64,000 bases of DNA from JAVBSX01 sp051660685 (GTDB lineage: Bacteria; Planctomycetota; Planctomycetia; Pirellulales; Thermoguttaceae), in NCBI GenBank assembly GCA_051660685.1, contig JBOFQB010000034.1:1-64000 (forward strand), read 5' to 3'. Shown here one piece after another: positions 41,376 through 49,811 of the stretch. Made by a program: the position numbers and the translations under genes. Under the pieces are notes generated by a model, which was not told the origin of the DNA, did not search any database, and saw only the letters and a list, made by a program, of their open reading frames with translations. Numbering within the stretch: position 1 is the stretch's first letter; every line of letters begins with the position of its first letter.

Positions 41376-44345
41376 TTATTTGGTTGTTTCCTTACGAACG
41401 CCGGGACCTTCAATCCTGCTCCGACCACTTGGAAGAGGAATGAGACGGATTTGGGTTGGAATTCGTTCTTTGAGCTGATTGACATGTGAGATAATGCCGA
41501 TTCGTTTGCCGGACTGTCGCAGTGTTGCAAGAGCGGAGATTGTACATTCCAACGTTTCTTCATCGAGTGTTCCAAATCCTTCATCCAGAAACAGTGATTC
41601 CGTTTGCACATTGTTGCTGACCATTTGGGCTAAACCGAGAGCAAGGGCGAGACTGGTCAGAAAACTTTCACCTCCTGAGAGATTCTTGGTTGAACGGACT
41701 TCACCATTTTGATCGAGATCAATAACATCACATTCAAGAGGACCATTTGCGCGGGTCAGACGGTATCTGGGGGACAATAAGGAGAGTTGTTGATTGGCGT
41801 GAGAGAGGAGGTGATTGAATGTTAATCCTTGCGCGAAATTGCGGAATTTCTTTCCGTCCGCCGATCCAACCAGTTCATTGAGTAAGGAAAATCGACGACA
41901 TTCACGTTCTTGGACCGCGATTTGTCCCAATTTTTCAAGATGCCGTTTTCGTTGCTGTTCATTGGTAAGGAGACGCCCGTTAATTTCTCCCAGTTTTTGG
42001 TTGAACGTATTTAAGTTGGTTGTGAGCGTGAGTTTGAGTTCCCGCAACATTTCAAGCGGTTGTTCGGGAATCGGTTGTTCCTGTTTTTCAATCAGGTTTT
42101 TTTGTTTTTCTGACAATAATCCGTTGATTCGAGACCGTTCTGTACTGAAAAACGTTGCCCGATTTTGGAGTTGTTGCAACAGATCATCTGGAAGTTCGGA
42201 TGCTAGAAAATCCTCTTCCGAAGAAAAACCGGAGTCTTGCCGTTTTCGAGCAAAAGAGGGTTCCTTTTCAAGTAGGAGGATTTGTTGGTCACTTTGAATC
42301 CGTTCTTCTATCATCCCGATTTCCGTATTCAACCGAACCTGTTCGAGTTGATCGTGCTCTCCTTGTTGTCGTTTTTCCTCATATTCTTTTCGCGCAAGGT
42401 CAATTTTTTGTTGCAAAGTCCGTTCGGCAACATCAGGGTCCCGATTGTCAAGAATTGAACTCCTCTCTTTTTTGTATTGATCCATTTCACTTTTGCGTCG
42501 TGTCTTTTCCTCAAAATAATCTGTCATTTCCGCTTGAGATTTCAGGAGCAAAACTGTTTGAGCATTGATTTTGTTCTGGAGAATGTTTATGGAACGGAGA
42601 TGGTCGGCATACTCACGAAAAAATGTCTCCATTTCATGCTTTTGACTCTGCATTTGCTTTTGTCTCTGTTGAATCCGTTTCCATTCTTTTTCATTCTTTG
42701 CCGAATCCGGGAATGACTCCGTTACAAAGGGATGCTCCAAAGAACCGCAAAGAGGGCAAGGTTCGTTGAGATGTAACTCTTGACGATGTTGATTCAAGGA
42801 TTGGACAGTTGCAAGAAAAACCCGCTCTTCATTTATTTGGACAATCCGGTCCTGAATCAATCGTTCCTCCTGATTGAACTGTTCCAGTTCCCGATTAAGA
42901 AGGTCTTGTAATTGTTGTTGAACCTTTTCATAAGCATCTTCTTCAACAGTGTGCGTCAACTGTTTCATTGCGTCTATTGTTGATTCCTCCAAAAAATGTG
43001 GAGAAGAGGCAGAAGAAGATGAGGATAAGGATGAGGATACAGAAGATGCAGAAGAGGAGGAAGAAGGAGACGTTGAAGAGGGCAAAACAGAATCTGTTTG
43101 AATCAAGGGGAGTTGCATTTCTAAAACAGACTGTTGTCTCTCCAGTTGTTCTTGCAGACCCTTAATCTGCTTGTCTGTTGCTTCATACAACTTTGTTGCT
43201 TGCTGTAATTTTTCTTCTACGGTTCGCAAATCCGCAGAAAAATGAGCAATTTTGACATCCAATTCCCGGGCTTTGATAAAATGAGGCCGTTCTCGTTCCT
43301 GTTCGGCTGCAACACTTGTCCAACTGTTTTTTAGCAAATCCCTTTCCTTTGTTGTGACTTCATGTCGTAATTGCAGCTCGCGTAAACATCGGCTCTTTTC
43401 CGCAAGTGTCTCTCGATTCACCTCCATTTGTGTCCGCAGTTCACGCAATTCTTTGTAAGCGGGAAATATTTTCTGAAATCGCTCAAAACGAGTTAATCGT
43501 GCAAGTTCCGGTTGAAAATTCTTTTCCTGCTTTGTTAATTCTTCCAACTGAACACTCAAGTCGTGAACGCTTTTTTTCAATTCTTCCAACTGCTCTAAAA
43601 ACTCGATTTGCGAAAAAATAACATGCTGCTGATCCTGAATCTGCACAATTTGAACATTCAATTCCGCTCTTTGTCGATTCAGTTCGCCCTCTTCCGTTTC
43701 CGAAAACAGCTCAACACCTGATAATTCGGCTCGAAGAAGTTCAAGCCGGTTCTTTTCTTCCTTCTGTCGCTCAAAAACGGCAATCGAAATGTCCGAGTAA
43801 ATCTCTGTTCCCGTTATTCGCTCCAAAATGGGAGAACGATCATTCGCCGACGCTCGCAAAAATTTGTCAAAATCCCCTTGCGCAAGAAGAACTGTTCGCG
43901 TAAATTGGTCGAAGTCCATTCCAATCAGGGTCTTGACACACTCTTCCCTGTTTTTCAACCGATCCTCCAGAATATGTCCCGTTCTTGCGTCGCCAATCTC
44001 ATGTTCAGGTGTCTGGAGTTTACCTTTTGTTGCTTTTCGGGCCCGACTTTGCGACCAAGTTGCACGATATTGCCCTGATTCGGTTCGGAATTCGATTTCA
44101 GCCGAACAAAAACCGGTTCCCCGGGACATGATTTCATTTTCCGTTTGAGTGCATTTGGCAAGACGGGGCGTTCGACCAAAGAGAGCAAGACAGATTGCGT
44201 CCAGAATCGTTGATTTACCTGACCCGGTTGGTCCGCCAATTACAAAAATACCGTTTTCCAAGTATTCTGGGTCTTGAAAATCAATCGACCAGTCTCCAAC
44301 CAACGAATTCAAATTACTCAGTCGAACTAAATCTATTTGGATCAT
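41376..44345 (-). CDS. sbcC: Exonuclease subunit SbcC (SMC-like ATPase)
   Basis: 989 residues. N-terminal Walker A VIGGPTGSGKST, DFDQFTRTVLLAQGDFDKFL (Q-loop region), long coiled coils on both sides of the zinc hook CPLCGSLEHP (about residue 528), and C-terminal NLSGGESFLTSLALALGLA plus Walker B FLDEGFGTLD. With SbcD it opens DNA hairpins and cleans DNA ends, relevant in a genome full of palindromes. Between the coiled-coil halves, at about residues 418-448, is an unusual Ser-rich tract (SSSSASSVSSSLSSSSSA). No sbcD gene is in the window. It is divergent from recO. Confidence 0.93.
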   Translation of the reverse strand: MIQIDLVRLSNLNSLVGDWSIDFQDPEYLENGIFVIGGPTGSGKSTILDAICLALFGRTPRLAKCTQTENEIMSRGTGFCSAEIEFRTESGQYRATWSQSRARKATKGKLQTPEHEIGDARTGHILEDRLKNREECVKTLIGMDFDQFTRTVLLAQGDFDKFLRASANDRSPILERITGTEIYSDISIAVFERQKEEKNRLELLRAELSGVELFSETEEGELNRQRAELNVQIVQIQDQQHVIFSQIEFLEQLEELKKSVHDLSVQLEELTKQEKNFQPELARLTRFERFQKIFPAYKELRELRTQMEVNRETLAEKSRCLRELQLRHEVTTKERDLLKNSWTSVAAEQERERPHFIKARELDVKIAHFSADLRTVEEKLQQATKLYEATDKQIKGLQEQLERQQSVLEMQLPLIQTDSVLPSSTSPSSSSSASSVSSSLSSSSSASSPHFLEESTIDAMKQLTHTVEEDAYEKVQQQLQDLLNRELEQFNQEERLIQDRIVQINEERVFLATVQSLNQHRQELHLNEPCPLCGSLEHPFVTESFPDSAKNEKEWKRIQQRQKQMQSQKHEMETFFREYADHLRSINILQNKINAQTVLLLKSQAEMTDYFEEKTRRKSEMDQYKKERSSILDNRDPDVAERTLQQKIDLARKEYEEKRQQGEHDQLEQVRLNTEIGMIEERIQSDQQILLLEKEPSFARKRQDSGFSSEEDFLASELPDDLLQQLQNRATFFSTERSRINGLLSEKQKNLIEKQEQPIPEQPLEMLRELKLTLTTNLNTFNQKLGEINGRLLTNEQQRKRHLEKLGQIAVQERECRRFSLLNELVGSADGKKFRNFAQGLTFNHLLSHANQQLSLLSPRYRLTRANGPLECDVIDLDQNGEVRSTKNLSGGESFLTSLALALGLAQMVSNNVQTESLFLDEGFGTLDEETLECTISALATLRQSGKRIGIISHVNQLKERIPTQIRLIPLPSGRSRIEGPGVRKETTK

Positions 44346-44569
44346 CTTGAAATTGCCTATTTGTCCTGTTTGACTATTTTCTCAGACGTCCTATTAAACG
44401 TCCTATTCGTCTCTTCAAAAAGAAAAAACGTCCGACCCAATTGTATCATAAGGGTCTTTGACTGATAATTGCGGTTATACATGGATTCCTCGTATTTTTT
44501 TCAGAAAACCGTTTTATCGAGATTCTCCTGTTTCTCCCTGCATGTTATCGTTTTACACTGTCGTGCTCT

Positions 44570-45469
44570 ATGTCGATTGAACAAACAGATGGAATCGTCT
44601 TGAAATCCGTCGATTTCAGTGAAACCAGCTTGATTTTGTCTATCTACACCCAAAATTTTGGCAAAATTAACGCAATTGCAAAAGGCGGACGTCGCTTAAA
44701 AAGCCCTTTTGAAACATCGTTGGACGTTTTGGCCCATGTTCGACTTGGTGTTCTGCGAAAAAAGAATGATTCGCTCGACATTTTGACAGAATCAAAGTTG
44801 ATTCAACGGTTTTGTCCTCATTCTCACAATTTGGCCGGATTGTATGCGGGTTATATCCTTGTCGATTTGATTCAGGAATTGACAGAAAACGGCGAACCCA
44901 ATCCCCCTTTGTTTTTTTTGATAAAAGCAACATTGGAAGATTTTGCAATCGGTTCGTTCGTTCAACGATCCCTCATTCGTTTTGAATGGAGAATGCTCGA
45001 TCTGCTCGGAATGAAACCTGTTCTGGATCGCTGTGTTGAGTGCGAGCGACAATTGCCCGACATACCGAGATCGGTTTCGACGGTTGCTTCACCTCCTCAC
45101 AAACATCTTGGGTTTTCTGACTCGGCTTGTTCAGCATCAGAAATTTCAAATCATCTCAAACACACTCTCCAACATCGAGTTAGTTTCAGTCCCCTAAACG
45201 GCGGAATCCTGTGTTCGCGTTGCCGAATCGGCGCAACTCATCTCTTGTCGGTTCGTCAATCAACCCTGACTCTCTTACGTCAACTCATCCAACAATCCAG
45301 TTCTTTGGAGGAGGAATTCCAGAATCGGATGTGGACACAGATGTCAATCGACAAGTCAGCATTAGGTGAAATCCGGCGATTAACGACACATACGGTTTCG
45401 CATCTTGCAGAAAGGCGACCGGAATTGTATTCTTATCTTGGTGTTGTCTCACGTTTTGACCGGGAATAG
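44570..45469 (+). CDS. recO: DNA repair protein RecO
   Basis: 299 residues: an OB-fold N-terminus (TDGIVLKSVDFSETSLILSI, FGKINAIAKGGRRLKSPFE), a helical middle part and a zinc-type Cys pair set (CVECERQ near residue 155, CSRC near 214). RecO loads RecA with RecF/RecR in recombinational repair. An insert of about 40 residues between the Cys pairs (PHKHLGFSDSACSASEI) is not typical. The gene is divergent from sbcC, so a shared repair region is plausible. No clear ribosome-binding site before ATG 44570. Confidence 0.88.
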   Translation: MSIEQTDGIVLKSVDFSETSLILSIYTQNFGKINAIAKGGRRLKSPFETSLDVLAHVRLGVLRKKNDSLDILTESKLIQRFCPHSHNLAGLYAGYILVDLIQELTENGEPNPPLFFLIKATLEDFAIGSFVQRSLIRFEWRMLDLLGMKPVLDRCVECERQLPDIPRSVSTVASPPHKHLGFSDSACSASEISNHLKHTLQHRVSFSPLNGGILCSRCRIGATHLLSVRQSTLTLLRQLIQQSSSLEEEFQNRMWTQMSIDKSALGEIRRLTTHTVSHLAERRPELYSYLGVVSRFDRE

Positions 45470-45643
45470 AATCCAACCAAGTCATACAACAAATTCAATC
45501 GTTGTTTTGTTAAGACTGTGAAAAACGTCGGACGACAGGAACCAGAATATGTTTTGGGAAAGTAAAATGGGGCAAGTAGGAACCGTTGTGTTTTCAACAG
45601 AAGATTAAGAAAATCAGTACAATCCTAAAATTTAGCAGAATCT

Positions 45644-46768
45644 ATGTTTGTTGCCCAGTTTGTCTTGTATCATCTTTCTATGCTCGTTGTTTTTTTGGGA
45701 CTGTTTTGGTTTATGGTCAAAAAACCGTTGACCGTCAGTCGTTTATTAAGATTTGGGCTTTACGGATTCTTGGGAAGTGCCTGTTTTTTTACTTTGCTGA
45801 TTGGTAAAACGGTACAAATGCGGGCAATTGGTCAACGTTTTGCCGAATCCCTTTTTTTTGAAAGTGCGTTTTTTCTCATTCTGTGTCTGTTTGTTCCCAA
45901 AAAGACACCGTCCAAAATCTGGACCATTTCTCTGATCTTCTTGTCCCTCACTTTTGTTACAATCGGCATATTTTCACTCTACATAGAACCGCGACGTGTA
46001 ACGGTCGCGCATTATGAAATCATTTCTGAAAAAATGAATGATCACGTTCGGATTGTTTTTTTGTGTGATCTGCAAACAGACAATGATCCGGGAGAGTATG
46101 AGCGTTATGTCCTCAAAAAAGCGCAATCCCTAGAACCAGATTTGCTCCTTTTCGGGGGAGATTACATGCAGCCCGGATTTGAAAAGGCAACTCATGTTGC
46201 AACTCTCTTGAATGGGATACTGCGCGATTGTCATTTGTCAGCTCCACTTGGTGTTTACGCTCTTTTGGGCAATCATGACTGGAACCTTTCTGAAACCCTT
46301 TTGCAACTGCTATTTCAAGAAACACCGATTCAGTTGGTTCCTCAAAATTTTTCCAAAACGGTTAAAAAAGGTTCAACGGAAATCCTGTTGACTTTTTTGT
46401 CGCTTGGTGATTCTTGGATCGCCAACCAAAAAAAGTTCAGCAATTCAGCCGAACAATTCCACATTATGTTGGGACATAATCCTTCTTTTGCAGGAGGAGA
46501 AACGGACGCCGACCTCGCACTTGCCGGACACACACATGGAGGTCAGGTTTGTATTCCCGGATTTGGCCCACTTATTACCTTTGCACCTGGAATTCCTCGA
46601 TTCTGGGGGAAAGGGAAAACCCAAATCAACGACAAACAAACCTTGATTGTTTCAAATGGGATTGGTTTGGAACGGGGATATGCGCCCCGAATTCGTTTTT
46701 TTTGCCCGCCTGAAATTGTTGTGATTGATCTTTATCCGAACAATCCTAATGATCGCAACAAGCGGTAA
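45644..46768 (+). CDS. Membrane metallophosphoesterase (YkuE/YaeI-like)
   Basis: 374 residues. Four hydrophobic segments in the first ~115 residues precede a calcineurin-like domain with FLCDLQTDND (motif I), LLLFGGDYM, ALLGNHDW, IMLGHNP and the final ALAGHTHGGQ. Motif I has Gln where a His is usual (D-x-Q instead of D-x-H); other ligands are intact. Such enzymes remove pyrophosphate from lipid intermediates such as UDP-diacylglucosamine or act on other membrane phosphodiesters; substrate not certain. A weak terminator-like hairpin follows at 46806-46845. Confidence 0.82.
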   Translation: MFVAQFVLYHLSMLVVFLGLFWFMVKKPLTVSRLLRFGLYGFLGSACFFTLLIGKTVQMRAIGQRFAESLFFESAFFLILCLFVPKKTPSKIWTISLIFLSLTFVTIGIFSLYIEPRRVTVAHYEIISEKMNDHVRIVFLCDLQTDNDPGEYERYVLKKAQSLEPDLLLFGGDYMQPGFEKATHVATLLNGILRDCHLSAPLGVYALLGNHDWNLSETLLQLLFQETPIQLVPQNFSKTVKKGSTEILLTFLSLGDSWIANQKKFSNSAEQFHIMLGHNPSFAGGETDADLALAGHTHGGQVCIPGFGPLITFAPGIPRFWGKGKTQINDKQTLIVSNGIGLERGYAPRIRFFCPPEIVVIDLYPNNPNDRNKR

Positions 46769-46805
46769 TGTTTTCTCAATTTGACATTTCCGGCGAGTTT
46801 TGGTT

Positions 46806-46845
46806 GTTAAGATTTCTGTATTTTGTCTGTCTTAACATTTGTTTT
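46806..46845 (+). terminator. Possible intrinsic terminator
   Basis: Stem GTTAAGA / TCTTAAC with a 17-nt loop, followed by ATTTGTTTTT, about 40 nt after the metallophosphoesterase stop. The long loop makes it only a moderate candidate. Confidence 0.35.
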
Positions 46846-47012
46846 TCCAAACGCCGTTCTGCTTGATCCGGTTAGTTAAACTATAGCGATCCTAACAGCA
46901 GAATATGTTAAAATATACGGCATCTGAGGGTCAAGACAATTATCGCAAAAACCCGACTTTCTCCTATTTTTTGTTTGGTTCCGATTCAAACGAAGACGAT
47001 AATTGTAGGTGT

Positions 47013-47054
47013 CAGGCCTGATAAGCCTGTTCTAAGGAACAGACTGATTAGTCT
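47013..47054 (+). promoter_or_regulatory. Three overlapping small hairpins upstream of the porin
   Basis: CAGGC...GCCTG, CTGTTC-TAAG-GAACAG and AGACT-GATT-AGTCT follow one another with shared arms, so they are mutually exclusive alternatives. They lie about 165 nt before the porin start in a 449-bp gap that holds no gene. This layout could be a structured leader or a protein-binding site; nothing further is known. Confidence 0.35.
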
Positions 47055-47217
47055 AAAAATAGGTGAAGAGACAATTTTTCAGGTCTGACGGATTTTGCCG
47101 ATTTCCCGAATCGGTAAATGACCACATAACCCGTATTCAAATCGTGAGTGTCGTTCTTCCCGCAAATGGAACATCCTCACATTTCCCAATCGTTTTCAAT
47201 ATTAGGAGAATCCAGGA

Positions 47218-48879
47218 ATGAGACCCAGTTTCTTGTCTTTGCCCTTTGTACTTACGCTCGTCCTTTGCACTTATCTGCCCGTTCAAGCGGATAATGCGCC
47301 GCTCCCCACTTTACTGAAAAAAACGCCGGGTTCTCCGTCCCAATCATCGGCAACACAGGAAGGTTCGATCCAAATGGTCAATCTGCTCCTCCTTGATGAT
47401 TTGAGTCCGAAAAGCTCCGATTTGGTCCCAGAAACGTTTGCAGCAGAGTTTGATGAATCGAATTTTGATGAATCGAATGATGAAACCGGGGTAATGAGTA
47501 CAAAAGAGTATGCAGAAAATTCCTATCTAGGTGAGCATGACATTGAATACGGTTATGCAACAACGTATACAATCGGTTGTAACCCTTGTGAACCGATCAC
47601 CTGTTGGAATCCTTGTGATCCTTGCGGTTCCTATAATCCGTGTAGGACACAATCGGTCAACCCTTACTTTTTAGAAGGTTGGGTGAGTGCAGGTGTTGCC
47701 CTTGATCCAAGACTCTCCGAAAACAGTTCGGGTTTTCCCAATCCCTATTTTGATCGGGTCAACCAATTTCAGCTCAATCAGCTGTATCTGACACTTGGTC
47801 GTAATGTCAATCCGAATAAACGCTCGTTTGACATAGGAGGTCGGGTTGATTTGCTTTATGGAACGGATTACATCTATACAAGTGCTCTTGGATTGGAAAC
47901 GAAGACGAATTCGGTTTTTGCTCCCAATGTTCAGACAATGGACCCTCTTTTGGCGGAACGGCGTTGGAACTCGGGGGGAGACACCCGACTTGGATTGAAT
48001 CAGCTTGATCTGGGTCTTTACGGTTTGTCTATGCCGCAATTGTATGCTGAGTTTTTTGCTCCTTTAGGACAGGGGACGACGTTGAAAGTGGGGCATTTTT
48101 ACTCGATGATGGGGTATGAATCGCCAATGTCAACCGAAAATTTCTTCTACACACATACCCTGTCCATGTATTATGGAGAACCGACAACAATGACTGGGGG
48201 TGTTTTGACACAACGATTGTCCCGACAATTCAGTGTTTTGGCCGGATTGACACAAGGTTGGAATGTCTGGGAGAACCCCAATAATAAAATGTCCTACGTT
48301 TTTGGAGGTGTTTGGAACAGTTGCGATGATCGGACTGCTCTTGCACTGACGCTCCATACAGGAAAATATGATGTTCAGGGAGAGAATACCCGGACGAATT
48401 ACAGTTTGGTCATGAGTCACTATTTCACACAACGTTTTGGTTGGGTGATTCAGCAGGATTTGGGAATAGAAGAAGCCGGAAATTCCATGTCAATCAACGG
48501 AATGGAGATTCCAGTTCGGGGAGAATGGACTTCGCTGACGAATTACTTCTTTTATTCCTTCAATTCACGAGTTTCAGCCGGTTTACGGTTGGAATGGTTC
48601 CAAGACTACAATCATTCCAAAATCTTTACAGCACCTGTTTATTTTCAAGATGGGAATGACTGGTCTAGAATTGTTGGAAACAATTACTACAATCTAACAT
48701 TGGGATTGAATTGGCGACCAACGGACCATCTTACCTTGCGACCAGAAATTCGTTGGGATTGGTCGGATGTAAGGGTTGACAGTTCGGCAGGAACGCTTAT
48801 GAGCGGAGTTTTCGGGAGTAATAACAACAGACATCAAGACCAGTTTACGGTTGCAATAGAAGGTGTCTACAAATTTTAA
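47218..48879 (+). CDS. BBP2-type outer membrane beta-barrel porin
   Basis: 553 residues; AGGAG lies upstream of ATG 47218. A signal peptide (cut after VQA) is followed by an acidic, low-complexity N-terminal part and a Cys-rich stretch with seven Cys (CNPCEP, CWNPCDPC, YNPC). The rest alternates beta strands with aromatic girdles (GWVSAGVALDP, LYLTLGRN, SLVMSHYFTQRFGW) and ends in the barrel-type terminal Phe (IEGVYKF). The pattern and length match the OmpL-like putative beta-barrel porin family common in planctomycetes. It heads a likely operon with rsmG, 18 bp downstream. Confidence 0.85.
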   Translation: MRPSFLSLPFVLTLVLCTYLPVQADNAPLPTLLKKTPGSPSQSSATQEGSIQMVNLLLLDDLSPKSSDLVPETFAAEFDESNFDESNDETGVMSTKEYAENSYLGEHDIEYGYATTYTIGCNPCEPITCWNPCDPCGSYNPCRTQSVNPYFLEGWVSAGVALDPRLSENSSGFPNPYFDRVNQFQLNQLYLTLGRNVNPNKRSFDIGGRVDLLYGTDYIYTSALGLETKTNSVFAPNVQTMDPLLAERRWNSGGDTRLGLNQLDLGLYGLSMPQLYAEFFAPLGQGTTLKVGHFYSMMGYESPMSTENFFYTHTLSMYYGEPTTMTGGVLTQRLSRQFSVLAGLTQGWNVWENPNNKMSYVFGGVWNSCDDRTALALTLHTGKYDVQGENTRTNYSLVMSHYFTQRFGWVIQQDLGIEEAGNSMSINGMEIPVRGEWTSLTNYFFYSFNSRVSAGLRLEWFQDYNHSKIFTAPVYFQDGNDWSRIVGNNYYNLTLGLNWRPTDHLTLRPEIRWDWSDVRVDSSAGTLMSGVFGSNNNRHQDQFTVAIEGVYKF

Positions 48880-48897
48880 TGAAGGAAAAAAGAATTC

Positions 48898-49704
48898 ATG
48901 TTGCAAACAGAACAGTCGGACACGTCCGAATTGATTGGGGAACTGACACAGACACTTTCCAAGTATTCGATCTCGATTTCTCCCAAAAAAGTGAAGCAGC
49001 TTGCTCATTATGCGTCACTTCTTTGGGGTTGGAATGAAAAGTTAAACCTGACCCGACACACAGATTGTGAGAAGTTTGTAACCCGGGATATTGTTGATTC
49101 ATTAGCATTAGCGGAATTTTTACTTCCGAATGAACGGATTTTGGATGTTGGAACAGGGGGAGGAGTTCCCGGGATACTTCTCACCATTTTACGACCGGAT
49201 TTACATATTGAACTGTGTGATTCAACCGGCAAAAAAGCAAAGGTTGTTGCCGAAATCATTCAGGAAATGGGTTTACGACTCCCTGTTTATCATTCCAAAG
49301 CTGAATCCTTGTTTCCAGAAAGCCGTTTTTCAACCCTAGTCGTTCGTGCTGTCTCAAAAATGCCGAAATTACTTCAAATGTTTGCCCCACATTGGCATTT
49401 TTTTGAACGAATTTTGCTCCTCAAAGGACCCAATTGGGTCGAGGAAAGAGGGGAATCCCGACATGTTGGTTTAATGAAAAATTTGGCACTTCGTGTTCTT
49501 AAAACGTATGATATACCGTCAATCAACGAGAACGGGCTGAAGTCTCTCTCAAGTCGGTCGGTCGCGCAAGGAAGTGTCGTTTTGCAGATTTGTCAGAAAG
49601 ACAAATTTGCGACTCTTCCCGAACATATTGCGGCTTCATTGGTTGAGAAAAAACCGGTTAAACCGAGAAAAAGGAAAAAGGATTATCGACCGAGAAAACA
49701 ATGA
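48898..49704 (+). CDS. rsmG: 16S rRNA (guanine527-N7)-methyltransferase RsmG
   Basis: 268 residues; AAGGA lies upstream of ATG 48898. N-terminal helices (LLWGWNEKLNLTRHTD, a family signature) precede the SAM motif ILDVGTGGGVPGILLTILRPD and the following LCDSTGKKAKVVAEI. VVRAVSKMPKLLQ marks the conserved catalytic region. It methylates G527 of 16S rRNA, and its loss gives low-level streptomycin resistance in other bacteria. A Lys/Arg-rich tail (KPRKRKKDYRPRK) extends the usual length slightly. It follows the porin by 18 bp, an unusual partner. Confidence 0.92.
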   Translation: MLQTEQSDTSELIGELTQTLSKYSISISPKKVKQLAHYASLLWGWNEKLNLTRHTDCEKFVTRDIVDSLALAEFLLPNERILDVGTGGGVPGILLTILRPDLHIELCDSTGKKAKVVAEIIQEMGLRLPVYHSKAESLFPESRFSTLVVRAVSKMPKLLQMFAPHWHFFERILLLKGPNWVEERGESRHVGLMKNLALRVLKTYDIPSINENGLKSLSSRSVAQGSVVLQICQKDKFATLPEHIAASLVEKKPVKPRKRKKDYRPRKQ

Positions 49705-49811
49705 ACAATTCCGGTCGGAATTTTGTCAACAGAACGTTTTTTTGTTGCATAATCATCAACAACCCTTTTCCTGTACAATCAGGTTCCTGAATAATCAAGG
49801 TTTACAGTATC

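Noticed and set aside
46769..47217. tRNA gene in the gap before the porin
   Set aside because: The hairpins do not form a cloverleaf with a T-loop (GGTTCGAATC-type) or acceptor stem.
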